In this document: positions 6,386-12,155 of the stretch, in pieces
Numbering within the stretch: position 1 is the stretch's first letter
How the letters are laid out: every line of letters starts with the position of its first letter
NCBI GenBank assembly: GCA_937998635.1
Contig: CALLDA010000142.1
Coordinates: 1-12,155, forward strand
DNA: 12,155 nt
Direction of reading: 5' to 3'
Source: an uncultured Pseudomonadales bacterium
GTDB lineage: Bacteria > Pseudomonadota > Gammaproteobacteria > Pseudomonadales > Porticoccaceae
Position numbers and translations under genes: made by a program
Notes under the pieces: model-generated
Database searches by the model: none
Told to the model about the DNA's origin: nothing
Seen by the model: only the letters and a program-made list of their open reading frames with translations

Positions 6386-6413
6386 TTAGGTGGTCTCCTC
6401 AGAGAACACCTAA
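6386..6413 (-). promoter_or_regulatory. Stem-loop immediately upstream of the trmD ribosome binding site
   Basis: TTAGGTG (6386-6392) and CACCTAA (6407-6413) form a perfect 7-bp outer stem. After one mismatch TCTC (6394-6397) pairs with GAGA (6402-6405) around a CTCA loop. In the mRNA its 3' side ends 4 bases before the GAGG that serves the trmD GTG start. Its position suggests a role in setting TrmD translation or in RNA processing; that is inference. Confidence 0.6.
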
Positions 6414-6436
6414 GGAAGAATCGGTATTATTTCGCA

Positions 6437-6520
6437 AGTCTCTTATTACGAATTCGTTACTATGAGTTTCTTACCACAAGTCTGTTAGTAAACGTCTGTT
6501 AATACAAAGTCCTTACTAAA
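6437..6520 (-). repeat. Array of six degenerate 14-nt tandem units filling the rimM-trmD spacer
   Basis: Six back-to-back plus-strand units start at 6437, 6451, 6465, 6479, 6493 and 6507. They are AGTCTCTTATTACG, AATTCGTTACTATG, AGTTTCTTACCACA, AGTCTGTTAGTAAA, CGTCTGTTAATACA and AAGTCCTTACTAAA. Positions 7-9 (TTA) and 12 (A) are invariant in all six and the consensus is about AGTCTSTTANTACA. In the mRNA sense every unit carries a UAA. The array begins at the rimM stop codon (6516-6518). No gaps are needed to hold the 14-base register over 84 bases. Confidence 0.85.
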
Positions 6521-7091
6521 ATTTCGGGTCCCAGTACACTTCGATCTCACCCCTACCAAGATCGACATTATGCAAAAATTCTTCAAGCCAGGGTACCAGA
6601 CGCTCGTGCTCATCAATGCTGTTAGGACAGCTCTTCAAGACCAGCACATCATTGGCACCGGTTTCCATAATCTCGCTGACTTTACCCAACAGGATTCTGT
6701 CACCGTGAGGGTTACCGTCTACAACAGGGCCACGCTCTAAAACACCAACGCTATAAACTTTCAGGCCTTCCAGTTGATGCCAGTAAACCTCATCATCGTC
6801 AAGTTCAGGTAACAGGCTTTTCTCAATGTAAATATCTTTGCGGCAATAGGCCTGAGCTACATCCCGGTCATCGACGCCGCTAATGTGCCCGGCGTAAGCC
6901 TTACCATGAGGCCGGTATTCATCTACTTCTATACTTTGCAGACCATTTTTACCAGCGATGTACCAGGGCTGATAAGCAAAAATGTTTGCCCTGGGTTCGG
7001 TCGAAGATTCAATCTTAACCCAGCCCTTGATGCCGTAGACTGCGGTAATGCGGCCCATAGGCAGCACACGCTCAGACAAGGCTTCAGACAA
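6516..7091 (-). CDS. rimM: Ribosome maturation factor RimM
   Basis: RimM binds 30S subunits through protein S19 and helps late 16S processing and head assembly. The 191-aa sequence has the N-terminal RimM barrel (MGRITAVYGIKGWVKIESST, 12-31; FAYQPWYI, 38-45; VDDRDVA, 73-79) and a C-terminal PRC-barrel (VYWHQLEGLKVYS, 102-114; METGANDVLVL, 142-152; ERLVPW, 163-168; IEVYWDPKF at the end). A loop near 117-133 is longer than in E. coli RimM, which accounts for the extra length. The start is TTG at 7091 with no good Shine-Dalgarno, and an in-frame stop lies a short way upstream, so no longer version exists. A hairpin occupies most of the 51-base gap after rpsP. Both features point to low translation relative to S16. 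Confidence 0.96.
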   Translation of the reverse strand: MSEALSERVLPMGRITAVYGIKGWVKIESSTEPRANIFAYQPWYIAGKNGLQSIEVDEYRPHGKAYAGHISGVDDRDVAQAYCRKDIYIEKSLLPELDDDEVYWHQLEGLKVYSVGVLERGPVVDGNPHGDRILLGKVSEIMETGANDVLVLKSCPNSIDEHERLVPWLEEFLHNVDLGRGEIEVYWDPKF

Positions 7092-7102
7092 AACCGTCGC
7101 CA

Positions 7103-7134
7103 GGTCTATAAGCCAGGTTCATAAACCTGAGACC
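7103..7134 (-). promoter_or_regulatory. Bulged hairpin between rpsP and rimM
   Basis: CAGGTT (7114-7119) pairs with AACCTG (7124-7129) around a 4-base loop, and GGTCT (7103-7107) pairs with AGACC (7130-7134), leaving a 6-base bulge at 7108-7113. In the mRNA it begins 8 bases after the rpsP stop and ends 11 bases before the rimM TTG. The left half is also an imperfect 13-base duplication (7101-7113 and 7114-7126, 10 of 13). Confidence 0.6.
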
Positions 7135-7142
7135 AATACCGA

Positions 7143-7400
7143 TCAGGCTGCCGCTGGCTGCGCGCTGGCTTCTTTAACCAAACTAGCCACACGCTGAGAC
7201 AAAGTGGCGCCCTGACTAACCCAGTGCTCCAGGCGAGGCGTATCTATTCGCAAACGCTCTTCCTGACCCCGTGCTCCTGGGTTAAAAAATCCTACTCTTT
7301 CTATGTATCGGCCATCTCTAGCAGTGCGGCTATCGCAAACTGTCAGATGATAAAATGGACGTTTTTTGGAGCCGCCCCGTGCCAAACGAATCGTTACCAT
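7143..7400 (-). CDS. rpsP: 30S ribosomal protein S16
   Basis: S16 is an early-binding small-subunit protein needed for correct folding of the 16S 5' domain. The 85-aa protein is the usual length and shows the full family pattern: MVTIRLARGGSKKRPFYHLTV (starting at residue 1), DSRTARDGRYIERVGFFNP (23-41), and LRIDTPRLEHWVSQGATLSQRVASLVKEA (50-78). The ATG at 7400 has AGGAAG 9 bases upstream. It is the first gene of the operon with rimM, trmD and rplS, the standard order in gammaproteobacteria. Transcription probably starts in the 250-base gap before it, though I could not settle on a promoter there. Confidence 0.98.
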   Translation of the reverse strand: MVTIRLARGGSKKRPFYHLTVCDSRTARDGRYIERVGFFNPGARGQEERLRIDTPRLEHWVSQGATLSQRVASLVKEASAQPAAA

Positions 7401-7474
7401 GAAATTTATCTTCCTGTTGCTAACTAACTAAACACTTCAAGTTATTCCAACCCAGAGTGTCCCTAAATAGATCT

Positions 7475-7490
7475 TATGTCTCGCGACATA
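7475..7490. promoter_or_regulatory. Perfect 6-bp dyad upstream of rpsP
   Basis: TATGTC (7475-7480), TCGC, GACATA (7485-7490) is a perfect palindrome with a 4-base centre, 75 bases upstream of the rpsP start in the 250-base ffh-rpsP gap. It could be an operator near the operon promoter or a hairpin in the leader. The rest of this gap holds no gene that I can support. Confidence 0.4.
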
Positions 7491-7650
7491 CTAAGCGACC
7501 AAGATATCAGTCGAATACAGACCCTAAAAAAGCGCGCTATTTTACGTCACTTTGATGCCAATGAAAACGCCTTGATCCATCTATTTTCAGCCCCACCCTC
7601 GAGCGGCTTTTTTGCCAGCCATTCGCTGACCGGGTTATGCCATCAAAAAC

Positions 7651-9027
7651 TCAGAAACGTCCTGGCGGCATACCTCCACCGCCGGGTGGCAACATGCCTT
7701 CCATGCCGCGCATCATTTTCGCCATACCCTTGCCTTTCATGCGTTTCATCATTTTACCCATCTGCTTATGCTGCTTTAGCAGGCGGTTCAAATCCTGAAT
7801 AGTCGAGCCTGAGCCCAGGGTGATACGGCGTTTCCGGGAGCCGTTGAGGATATCGGGGTTACGCCGCTCGGCAGGAGTCATGGAGTCGATAATGATTGTC
7901 ATCCTGCCTAGCTGGGAACTTAAATCGGCTTTTTCTGCCATCTGGGCCATATTGCCCATGCCGGGAAGTTTTTCCAGCATGGAGCCCATACCGCCGAGAT
8001 TTTGCATTTGCAGTAGCTGGTCACGCAAGTCCTCAAGATCAAAACGCTTACCCTTTTGAACTTTTTTGACTAACTTTTCAGCTTTCTTTCGATCAACCGT
8101 GCGCTCGACATCCTCAATCAGTGACAGCACATCACCCATACCCAGAATTCGGGAGGCAATACGATCTGGATGAAATGGCTCAAGCGCATCAACTTTTTCA
8201 CCGACCCCAAGAAACTTAATCGGCTTGCCAGTCACCTGTTTGACAGATAGCGCCGCTCCACCCCTTGCATCGCCATCAACTTTGGTCAATATCACCCCAG
8301 TCAGGGGCAGCGCCTCGTTAAAGGCTTTTGCGGTATTGACTGCGTCCTGACCGATCATGGCGTCGATAACAAATAAGGTTTCAACCGGCTTGATGGCGCT
8401 ATGTAGCTGCTTGATTTCGTCCATCAAGACTTCGTCGATATGCAGCCTGCCGGCGGTATCGACAATTAGCACATCAGCAAAACGTTTACGGGCCTCGCTT
8501 AGGGCCGCCGTAACAATATCTACTGGCTGTTGGCTCACATCGCTGGGAAAGTATTCAGCCCCGACCTCCGTTGCCAGGGTGCGTAATTGTTCGATCGCAG
8601 CAGGCCGGTAGACATCGGCGCTAACCACCATGACTTTTTTCTTTTCGCGCTCCTGTAAATAGCGAGCCAGCTTGGCCACAGAGGTGGTTTTACCGGCGCC
8701 CTGCAAACCCGCCATCAGAATCACTGCGGGGGGCTGGGCGGCGAGATCAAGGCCTTCATTACTGGAACCCATCACCGCTTCGAGCTGATCCTGAACAATT
8801 TTCAGGAACTGCTGACCGGGGTCAAGGCTCAAACTTACCACCTGACCAACCGCCCGCTCTCTGACCTGATCAATAAAGGTCTTGACCACGGGCAGAGCGA
8901 CATCGGCCTCAAGCAGGGCCATGCGTACTTCACGTAGGGTGTCTTGTATATTGTCTTCGCTGAGTGTCGCCTTGCCAGTAATTTTTTTCAGGCTGAGAGA
9001 GAGCCGATTACTGAGACTTTCGAACAT
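7651..9027 (-). CDS. ffh: Signal recognition particle GTPase Ffh
   Basis: Ffh binds 4.5S RNA and signal sequences of nascent inner-membrane proteins and delivers ribosomes to FtsY. From ATG 9027 it is 458 aa. Domains are the N domain (1-90, with LREVRMALLEADVALPVV at 31-48), the G domain with P-loop GLQGAGKT (107-114), DTAGR (190-194) and TKVDGD (248-253), and the methionine-rich M domain (about 325-458). The M domain carries the RNA-binding motif GSRKRRITLGSG (396-407) and the methionine bristles KQMGKMMKRMKGKGMAKMM. The tail is a Gly/Pro run. Two ATGs compete (ATGGCAATG, 9033 and 9027). The second gives MFESLSNRLS, matching the family start MFDNLTDRLS, and has GAG 8 bases upstream, so I chose it. 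The 4.5S RNA gene is not in the window. Confidence 0.97.
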   Translation of the reverse strand: MFESLSNRLSLSLKKITGKATLSEDNIQDTLREVRMALLEADVALPVVKTFIDQVRERAVGQVVSLSLDPGQQFLKIVQDQLEAVMGSSNEGLDLAAQPPAVILMAGLQGAGKTTSVAKLARYLQEREKKKVMVVSADVYRPAAIEQLRTLATEVGAEYFPSDVSQQPVDIVTAALSEARKRFADVLIVDTAGRLHIDEVLMDEIKQLHSAIKPVETLFVIDAMIGQDAVNTAKAFNEALPLTGVILTKVDGDARGGAALSVKQVTGKPIKFLGVGEKVDALEPFHPDRIASRILGMGDVLSLIEDVERTVDRKKAEKLVKKVQKGKRFDLEDLRDQLLQMQNLGGMGSMLEKLPGMGNMAQMAEKADLSSQLGRMTIIIDSMTPAERRNPDILNGSRKRRITLGSGSTIQDLNRLLKQHKQMGKMMKRMKGKGMAKMMRGMEGMLPPGGGGMPPGRF

Positions 9028-9070
9028 TGCCATAACTCGTCAAATCCACCAGATATTGATTAAGGACGGG

Positions 9071-9099
9071 ATTATACTCCAAGCACACCCTTTGCTGTC
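9071..9099 (-). promoter_or_regulatory. Sigma-70 promoter of ffh
   Basis: A perfect TATAAT (9076-9071, minus strand) lies in the divergent ffh-ypjD gap. The hexamer at the 17-base distance is GACAGC (9099-9094), a poor -35 match. Transcription would start near 9064, giving a leader of about 37 bases to the second ffh ATG. Confidence 0.6.
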
Positions 9100-9148
9100 C
9101 TTGATTTGTATGACAAACTCCTCGACGAAGATCTAAGCAAGTTAGACC

Positions 9149-10000
9149 ATGGCTGTATTGATTAGCAACATGACCATCGAAGTATTCGCAATCGCCTTCT
9201 ACCTGTGTGCGTTTTGTCTGCAATTAGCTCAGGTAGTACGCCCTGCGAGCAAGACACCTACCACCAAACAATCATCTCCCTTACAACTCGCTCATCCTTT
9301 GACTATGGCCGTGGCAGGGGCCGCCTTACTGGCCCACCTGGCGGTGAGCTGGAATCAATTAAGCACCACCCAGGGTATTGATTTCAGCTTGATGCCGATA
9401 TCAGTGGCGATACTTTTTGTGATTAACTTAATTGTCATCGTGGGCAGTCTTCGCCAGCCCTTGCACAACCTGTTTTTACTTTTGTTTCCTGCCGCCGTGG
9501 CGCTATTGTCTATCGCGGCATTTTTCCAGGGTGACACACAGTCGGGAAAAGTCTTCACCCTTGGCCTGGGCATGCATATTTTGCTATCGGTCGTCGCCTA
9601 TAGCCTGATGACTATTGCCGCACTTGAAGCAGTTTTCCTGGCCTATCAAAACCGTCAACTTCATCAGCATCACACCAGCGGCTTGATGCGCGTACTACCG
9701 CCCATGCAAACCATGGAAAGCCTGTTGTTCACCCTGGTCGCCACCGGTTTTATTTTATTGACACTGGCCCTGGCCACGGGCTTTGCATTTATCGAAGATT
9801 TTTTTGCGCAACATTTGGCCCATAAAACCGTTTTTTCGATACTGGCCTGGGTAGTTTATGCGATTTTATTATGGGGACGCTTCCAACTTGGCTGGCGCGG
9901 CAAAACTGCCACGCTTTGGACGCTGACTGGATTTTTCACCCTAATGCTAGCATTTTGGGGATCAAAATTTGTCCTTGAGGTAGTCTTGCCATCCGCTTAG
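9149..10000 (+). CDS. ypjD: Inner-membrane CcsA/HemX-like protein YpjD
   Basis: This 283-aa membrane protein has about eight hydrophobic segments (roughly 9-29, 52-72, 83-100, 106-126, 138-165, 190-212, 228-247, 257-278). It belongs by pattern to the cytochrome c assembly (CcsA/HemX-like) family. Candidate heme-ligand histidines are H63, H143 in LGLGMHILLSVVAYSLM, and H225 in HLAHKTVFSILAWVVYAILLWGR, the family's C-terminal signature. It lacks the long periplasmic WWD loop of true heme lyases, so a role in cytochrome c maturation is not established. In E. coli and Pseudomonas, too, ypjD is divergent from ffh and next to a corB/yfjD gene. The ATG at 9149 has no strong Shine-Dalgarno; an alternative ATG at 9170 would drop seven residues. 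Exact function is unknown. Confidence 0.88.
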   Translation: MAVLISNMTIEVFAIAFYLCAFCLQLAQVVRPASKTPTTKQSSPLQLAHPLTMAVAGAALLAHLAVSWNQLSTTQGIDFSLMPISVAILFVINLIVIVGSLRQPLHNLFLLLFPAAVALLSIAAFFQGDTQSGKVFTLGLGMHILLSVVAYSLMTIAALEAVFLAYQNRQLHQHHTSGLMRVLPPMQTMESLLFTLVATGFILLTLALATGFAFIEDFFAQHLAHKTVFSILAWVVYAILLWGRFQLGWRGKTATLWTLTGFFTLMLAFWGSKFVLEVVLPSA

Positions 10001-10118
10001 ATCTCATCAGCTTAGAAAGGCAAACTCTCTAACTAGCATCTTAATTAAGCACTAATATCTTATTCGCCACTGGTTGCCAAGTAACAAAAACTGATTCACC
10101 ATAGCCCACCAAAACACT

Positions 10119-10134
10119 GAGAGGCTCGCCCCTC
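10119..10134 (+). promoter_or_regulatory. Small hairpin sequestering the corB ribosome binding site
   Basis: GAGG (10121-10124), the only Shine-Dalgarno-like sequence before the TTG start at 10136, is perfectly complementary to CCTC (10131-10134). A shifted form pairs GAGAGG (10119-10124) with CCCCTC (10129-10134) with one mismatch around CTCG. The spacing of about 11 bases from GAGG to TTG is long unless the stem forms or melts. Regulation is an inference. Confidence 0.35.
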
Positions 10135-10135
10135 C

Positions 10136-11422
10136 TTGAACGATGCACCTTTGTGGCTGTTATCCAGCCTCCTGATTTGCCTGTTAATCGCCTCTGCTTT
10201 CTTCTCGGGTTCAGAAACCGGAATGATGTCCCTGAACCGTTATCGCCTCAAACATCTTGCCAAAAGACATGCTGGTGCCCGCCGCGCTCGCCACCTGCTC
10301 AAGCGACCTGATCGCCTGATCGGCATCATTCTTATTGGCAATAATGCCATTAATATTCTAGCTTCGATTACTGCCTCGATTATTTGCACTCGATTATTTG
10401 GCCCTGAAATAGGTATCGCTGTCGCCACGGTGGCTTTGACTATGGTGATACTGATTTTTTCAGAGGTGACTCCGAAGACTATCGCCGCATTACACCCTGA
10501 GCATGTCGCCTTCCCCGCCAGTCACATTCTTAAACCCCTACTGAAACTCTTCTACCCTTTGGTCTGGGTAGTCAATCATGTCTCCAACGCCCTGGTTCGC
10601 CTGCTTGGTTTCGACCCTGTCGGTAAGGCCAACGATAGTCTCAGTAGTGACGAGTTGCGCATCGTTGTTGATGAATCCGCCGACGAGGATATCTCCTTCC
10701 GGGACCAGAACATGCTACTGGGTGTGCTGGATCTGGAGCGAGTCACCGTCAATCACATCATGGTTCCCCGCAACGAAATCATCGGCCTCAATCTGGACGA
10801 AGATCTGGAACGACTCATTGACCAGATTGTCAAGAGTGAACATACTCGCTTGCCGGTCTACAGCGGCGATATTGGCCAGGTGCATGGTTTTCTACATATG
10901 CGCCGGGTCAATCGCCTGCTCCGCAGTGGAGAAGAATCGCTAACCAAAGAGGCTATCAAACGCTTTGCGCGGGATACCTATTTTATTCCCGCAGAAACAC
11001 CCCTTAACCTTCAGCTAATCAATTTTCAGAAAAACAAACGGCGTATCGGTCTGGTCGTCGATGAATACGGTGAAGTGGAAGGCCTCGCCACACTGGATGA
11101 CATCCTCGAAGAGATCGTCGGCGAATTCACTACCAACCTGGTACAGCCCGAGGATGAAATATCGCCCCAAGCTGACGGCAGCTTTATCATCGACGGCAGC
11201 GTCACCATCCTGGAAATCAATAGAGCCACTAGCTGGGAGTTACCTATTGACGGACCCAAGACACTGAATGGCCTGGCCCTCGAACAGCTGGAGAGCTTTC
11301 CCAATGGCAAGGCCAGTTTCACCCTGGATAACTACTATTTTGAAATATTGACCCTGTCGGAAAAAATGATCTCCACCATAAAAGCCTGGCGAACAGCGCC
11401 GATCATGGCAAGCGATGAATAG
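10136..11422 (+). CDS. corB: CNNM/CorC-family membrane protein with CBS domains (CorB/YfjD)
   Basis: Members of this family are linked to magnesium (and cobalt) efflux or homeostasis in the inner membrane. The 428-aa protein has an N-terminal DUF21/CNNM membrane domain with hydrophobic stretches near 6-24, 62-82, 94-115 and 128-150. It includes the SGSETGMMSLNRYRL signature (24-38), LIGNNAINILAS (66-77) and the conserved FSEVTPK (108-114). A CBS pair follows (about 207-330; VNHIMVPRNEI, VVDEYGEVEGLATLDDILEEIVGE), then a CorC/HlyC C-terminal domain (about 345-420; DGSFIIDGSVTILEIN). It aligns along its whole length with E. coli YfjD. The start is TTG at 10136; the nearby ATG at 10142 is in another frame. 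It follows ypjD by 135 bases on the same strand. The old annotation "hemolysin" for this family should not be taken literally. Confidence 0.95.
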   Translation: MNDAPLWLLSSLLICLLIASAFFSGSETGMMSLNRYRLKHLAKRHAGARRARHLLKRPDRLIGIILIGNNAINILASITASIICTRLFGPEIGIAVATVALTMVILIFSEVTPKTIAALHPEHVAFPASHILKPLLKLFYPLVWVVNHVSNALVRLLGFDPVGKANDSLSSDELRIVVDESADEDISFRDQNMLLGVLDLERVTVNHIMVPRNEIIGLNLDEDLERLIDQIVKSEHTRLPVYSGDIGQVHGFLHMRRVNRLLRSGEESLTKEAIKRFARDTYFIPAETPLNLQLINFQKNKRRIGLVVDEYGEVEGLATLDDILEEIVGEFTTNLVQPEDEISPQADGSFIIDGSVTILEINRATSWELPIDGPKTLNGLALEQLESFPNGKASFTLDNYYFEILTLSEKMISTIKAWRTAPIMASDE

Positions 11423-11437
11423 ACTTTTTAAGGCTCC

Positions 11438-11644
11438 TCATCCCGCCGCAAAGGGGTTACCTTGCTTGCTTCGCTCTCTGGCATTGGTCAATACTTGCAC
11501 CCGTTCGGGGTCAGATGCCATTAACCAGTTTCGGATTTCGTCACCACTGCGATAACAACCACGGCAAATGTCTTTTTCATTTAACACGCAAATGGAAACA
11601 CAGGGCGAAGCTACTAGAGCCGGGGTTATCTTTGATTCAGTCAT
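11438..11644 (-). CDS. DUF1289 small cysteine-rich protein
   Basis: This 68-aa protein matches the DUF1289 family pattern. The core SPCVSICVLNEKDICRGC has Cys15, Cys19, Cys27 and Cys30, which could bind a metal or iron-sulfur cluster. It is followed by YRSGDEIRNW and a basic helix ending in NARERSKQ. The biochemical role of the family is not known to me. It lies 25 bases after the gamma-carbonic-anhydrase-like gene on the same strand, so the two are probably one transcript, and its stop is 15 bases from the end of the converging corB. No Shine-Dalgarno is clear before the ATG at 11644. The length is typical, so it appears intact. Confidence 0.88.
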   Translation of the reverse strand: MTESKITPALVASPCVSICVLNEKDICRGCYRSGDEIRNWLMASDPERVQVLTNARERSKQGNPFAAG

Positions 11645-11669
11645 TAATTCAAACTACCGATTGCTTGAC

Positions 11670-12155
11670 TTAGCTGTTGATCGCTATGGGTTTTAGGCTA
11701 CTTCTAAAACTAGCGGCCTTCTGGACGTATGTTTGCGCTGAGCTCTGCAACACTTTAATCATTCTCTCATCGAGCTCCCGAACCACTTTGGCAGGCGTGC
11801 CCAACACCATGGAGTTATCGGGAATGACCATGCCTTCTGGCACCAGGGCATTGGCTCCCACCAGACAATTATTGCCTATTTGAGCGCCATTCAAGATCAC
11901 CGAATTAATACCGATAAGTGTGTTATCGCCAATCACACAGCCATGCACCATGGCACAGTGGCCGATGGTGACATTGCGTCCAACAATGGCCTGTATACCG
12001 GGATCGGTGTGCAGCACCGCATTATCCTGAACATTGCTGCCCGCACCGACTTTTATCAAATCGGTATCACCCCTGAGCACCGCGTTAAACCAGATACTGA
12101 CATTGTCACCCAGCTCCACCGAGCCAATGACATCGGCGCTATCGGCGACAAACAC
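11670..12155 (-). CDS. Gamma carbonic anhydrase-like left-handed beta-helix protein (5' end missing)
   Basis: The frame is open at the right edge, so the N-terminus lies outside; about 15 to 20 residues are missing by comparison with E. coli YrdA. The 161 visible residues form hexapeptide repeats of a left-handed beta helix. Conserved gamma-class positions are RGD (28-30), NVQD (41-44), and the zinc-ligand histidines H49 (AVLHTD), H66 and H71 (TIGHCAMVHGC). The C-terminal LGTPAKVVREL (118-128) is the usual junction to the terminal helix. YrdA/CaiE-type proteins keep these ligands, but many show little or no carbonic anhydrase activity, so the catalytic role is uncertain; acyltransferase-like relatives share the fold. 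It precedes the DUF1289 gene by 25 bases. Confidence 0.93.
   Translation of the reverse strand: MFVADSADVIGSVELGDNVSIWFNAVLRGDTDLIKVGAGSNVQDNAVLHTDPGIQAIVGRNVTIGHCAMVHGCVIGDNTLIGINSVILNGAQIGNNCLVGANALVPEGMVIPDNSMVLGTPAKVVRELDERMIKVLQSSAQTYVQKAASFRSSLKPIAINS

Noticed and set aside
7526..7543. AGCGCGCT palindrome followed by a T-run on the minus strand, as an ffh terminator
   Set aside because: The palindrome has almost no loop and the pairing flanks are A/T with a mismatch, so the hairpin is weak. It may instead belong to the rpsP promoter region. Not strong enough to call either way.
7614..7630. Hairpin GTCAGC/GCTGGC just downstream of ffh on the minus strand
   Set aside because: The stem needs a G-U pair and is followed by an A-run rather than a U-run, so it does not qualify as an intrinsic terminator.
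7476..7802. 108-codon plus-strand open frame starting in the ffh-rpsP gap
   Set aside because: The ATG overlaps the TATGTC/GACATA dyad, there is no Shine-Dalgarno, and about half the frame is antisense to the ffh C-terminus. The translated part in the gap resembles no family I know.
10001..10135. Separate promoter for corB in the ypjD-corB gap
   Set aside because: AT-rich stretches give several partial -10 boxes but none with a matching -35 at a sensible distance, so no call was made.

Overview
The window looks like ordinary chromosomal core genome from a gammaproteobacterium. The gene order xerD-dsbC-hom-thrC(-recJ), rplS-trmD-rimM-rpsP, ffh, ypjD, corB matches what I recall from Pseudomonas and its relatives. 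Proteins such as Ffh, TrmD, ThrC and CorB resemble their Pseudomonas and E. coli counterparts closely along their length. I cannot name a genus. I see no transposase, integrase of mobile type, CRISPR array, tRNA, rRNA, toxin-antitoxin pair or phage gene. XerD here is the housekeeping dimer-resolution recombinase.

Layout. From right to left on the minus strand, positions 9027 to 1 carry three groups. (1) ffh, the signal recognition particle GTPase, has its own TATAAT promoter. (2) The ribosome and tRNA-modification operon rpsP-rimM-trmD-rplS is closed by a clear intrinsic terminator at 5061-5086. (3) xerD, dsbC, hom and thrC follow, and then what is probably the start of recJ, which runs off the left edge. 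On the plus strand, diverging from ffh, lie ypjD (a CcsA/HemX-like membrane protein) and corB (a CNNM/CorC-family membrane protein with CBS domains). Converging on corB from the right edge are a small Cys-rich DUF1289 protein and a truncated gamma-class carbonic anhydrase-like protein.

How the genes work together. S16, L19, RimM (30S maturation) and TrmD (m1G37 of tRNA) supply the translation machinery, and Ffh targets nascent membrane proteins. Hom and ThrC are the last-branch enzymes from aspartate semialdehyde to homoserine and from phosphohomoserine to threonine; thrB is not in the window. XerD and the putative RecJ act in chromosome maintenance. DsbC repairs disulfides in the periplasm.

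The unexpected material is between the genes. The rimM-trmD spacer is filled by six degenerate 14-nt tandem units, beginning on the rimM stop codon. Four related 14-nt units fill most of the trmD-rplS spacer, again reaching the upstream stop codon. The hom stop codon also sits in a 14-nt duplication, and the thrC start lies in an in-frame 15-nt duplication. Hairpins lie just upstream of rimM and of the trmD ribosome binding site. No gap between genes exceeds 250 bases. I found no convincing new multi-gene system; the repeat family is the best candidate for something undescribed.
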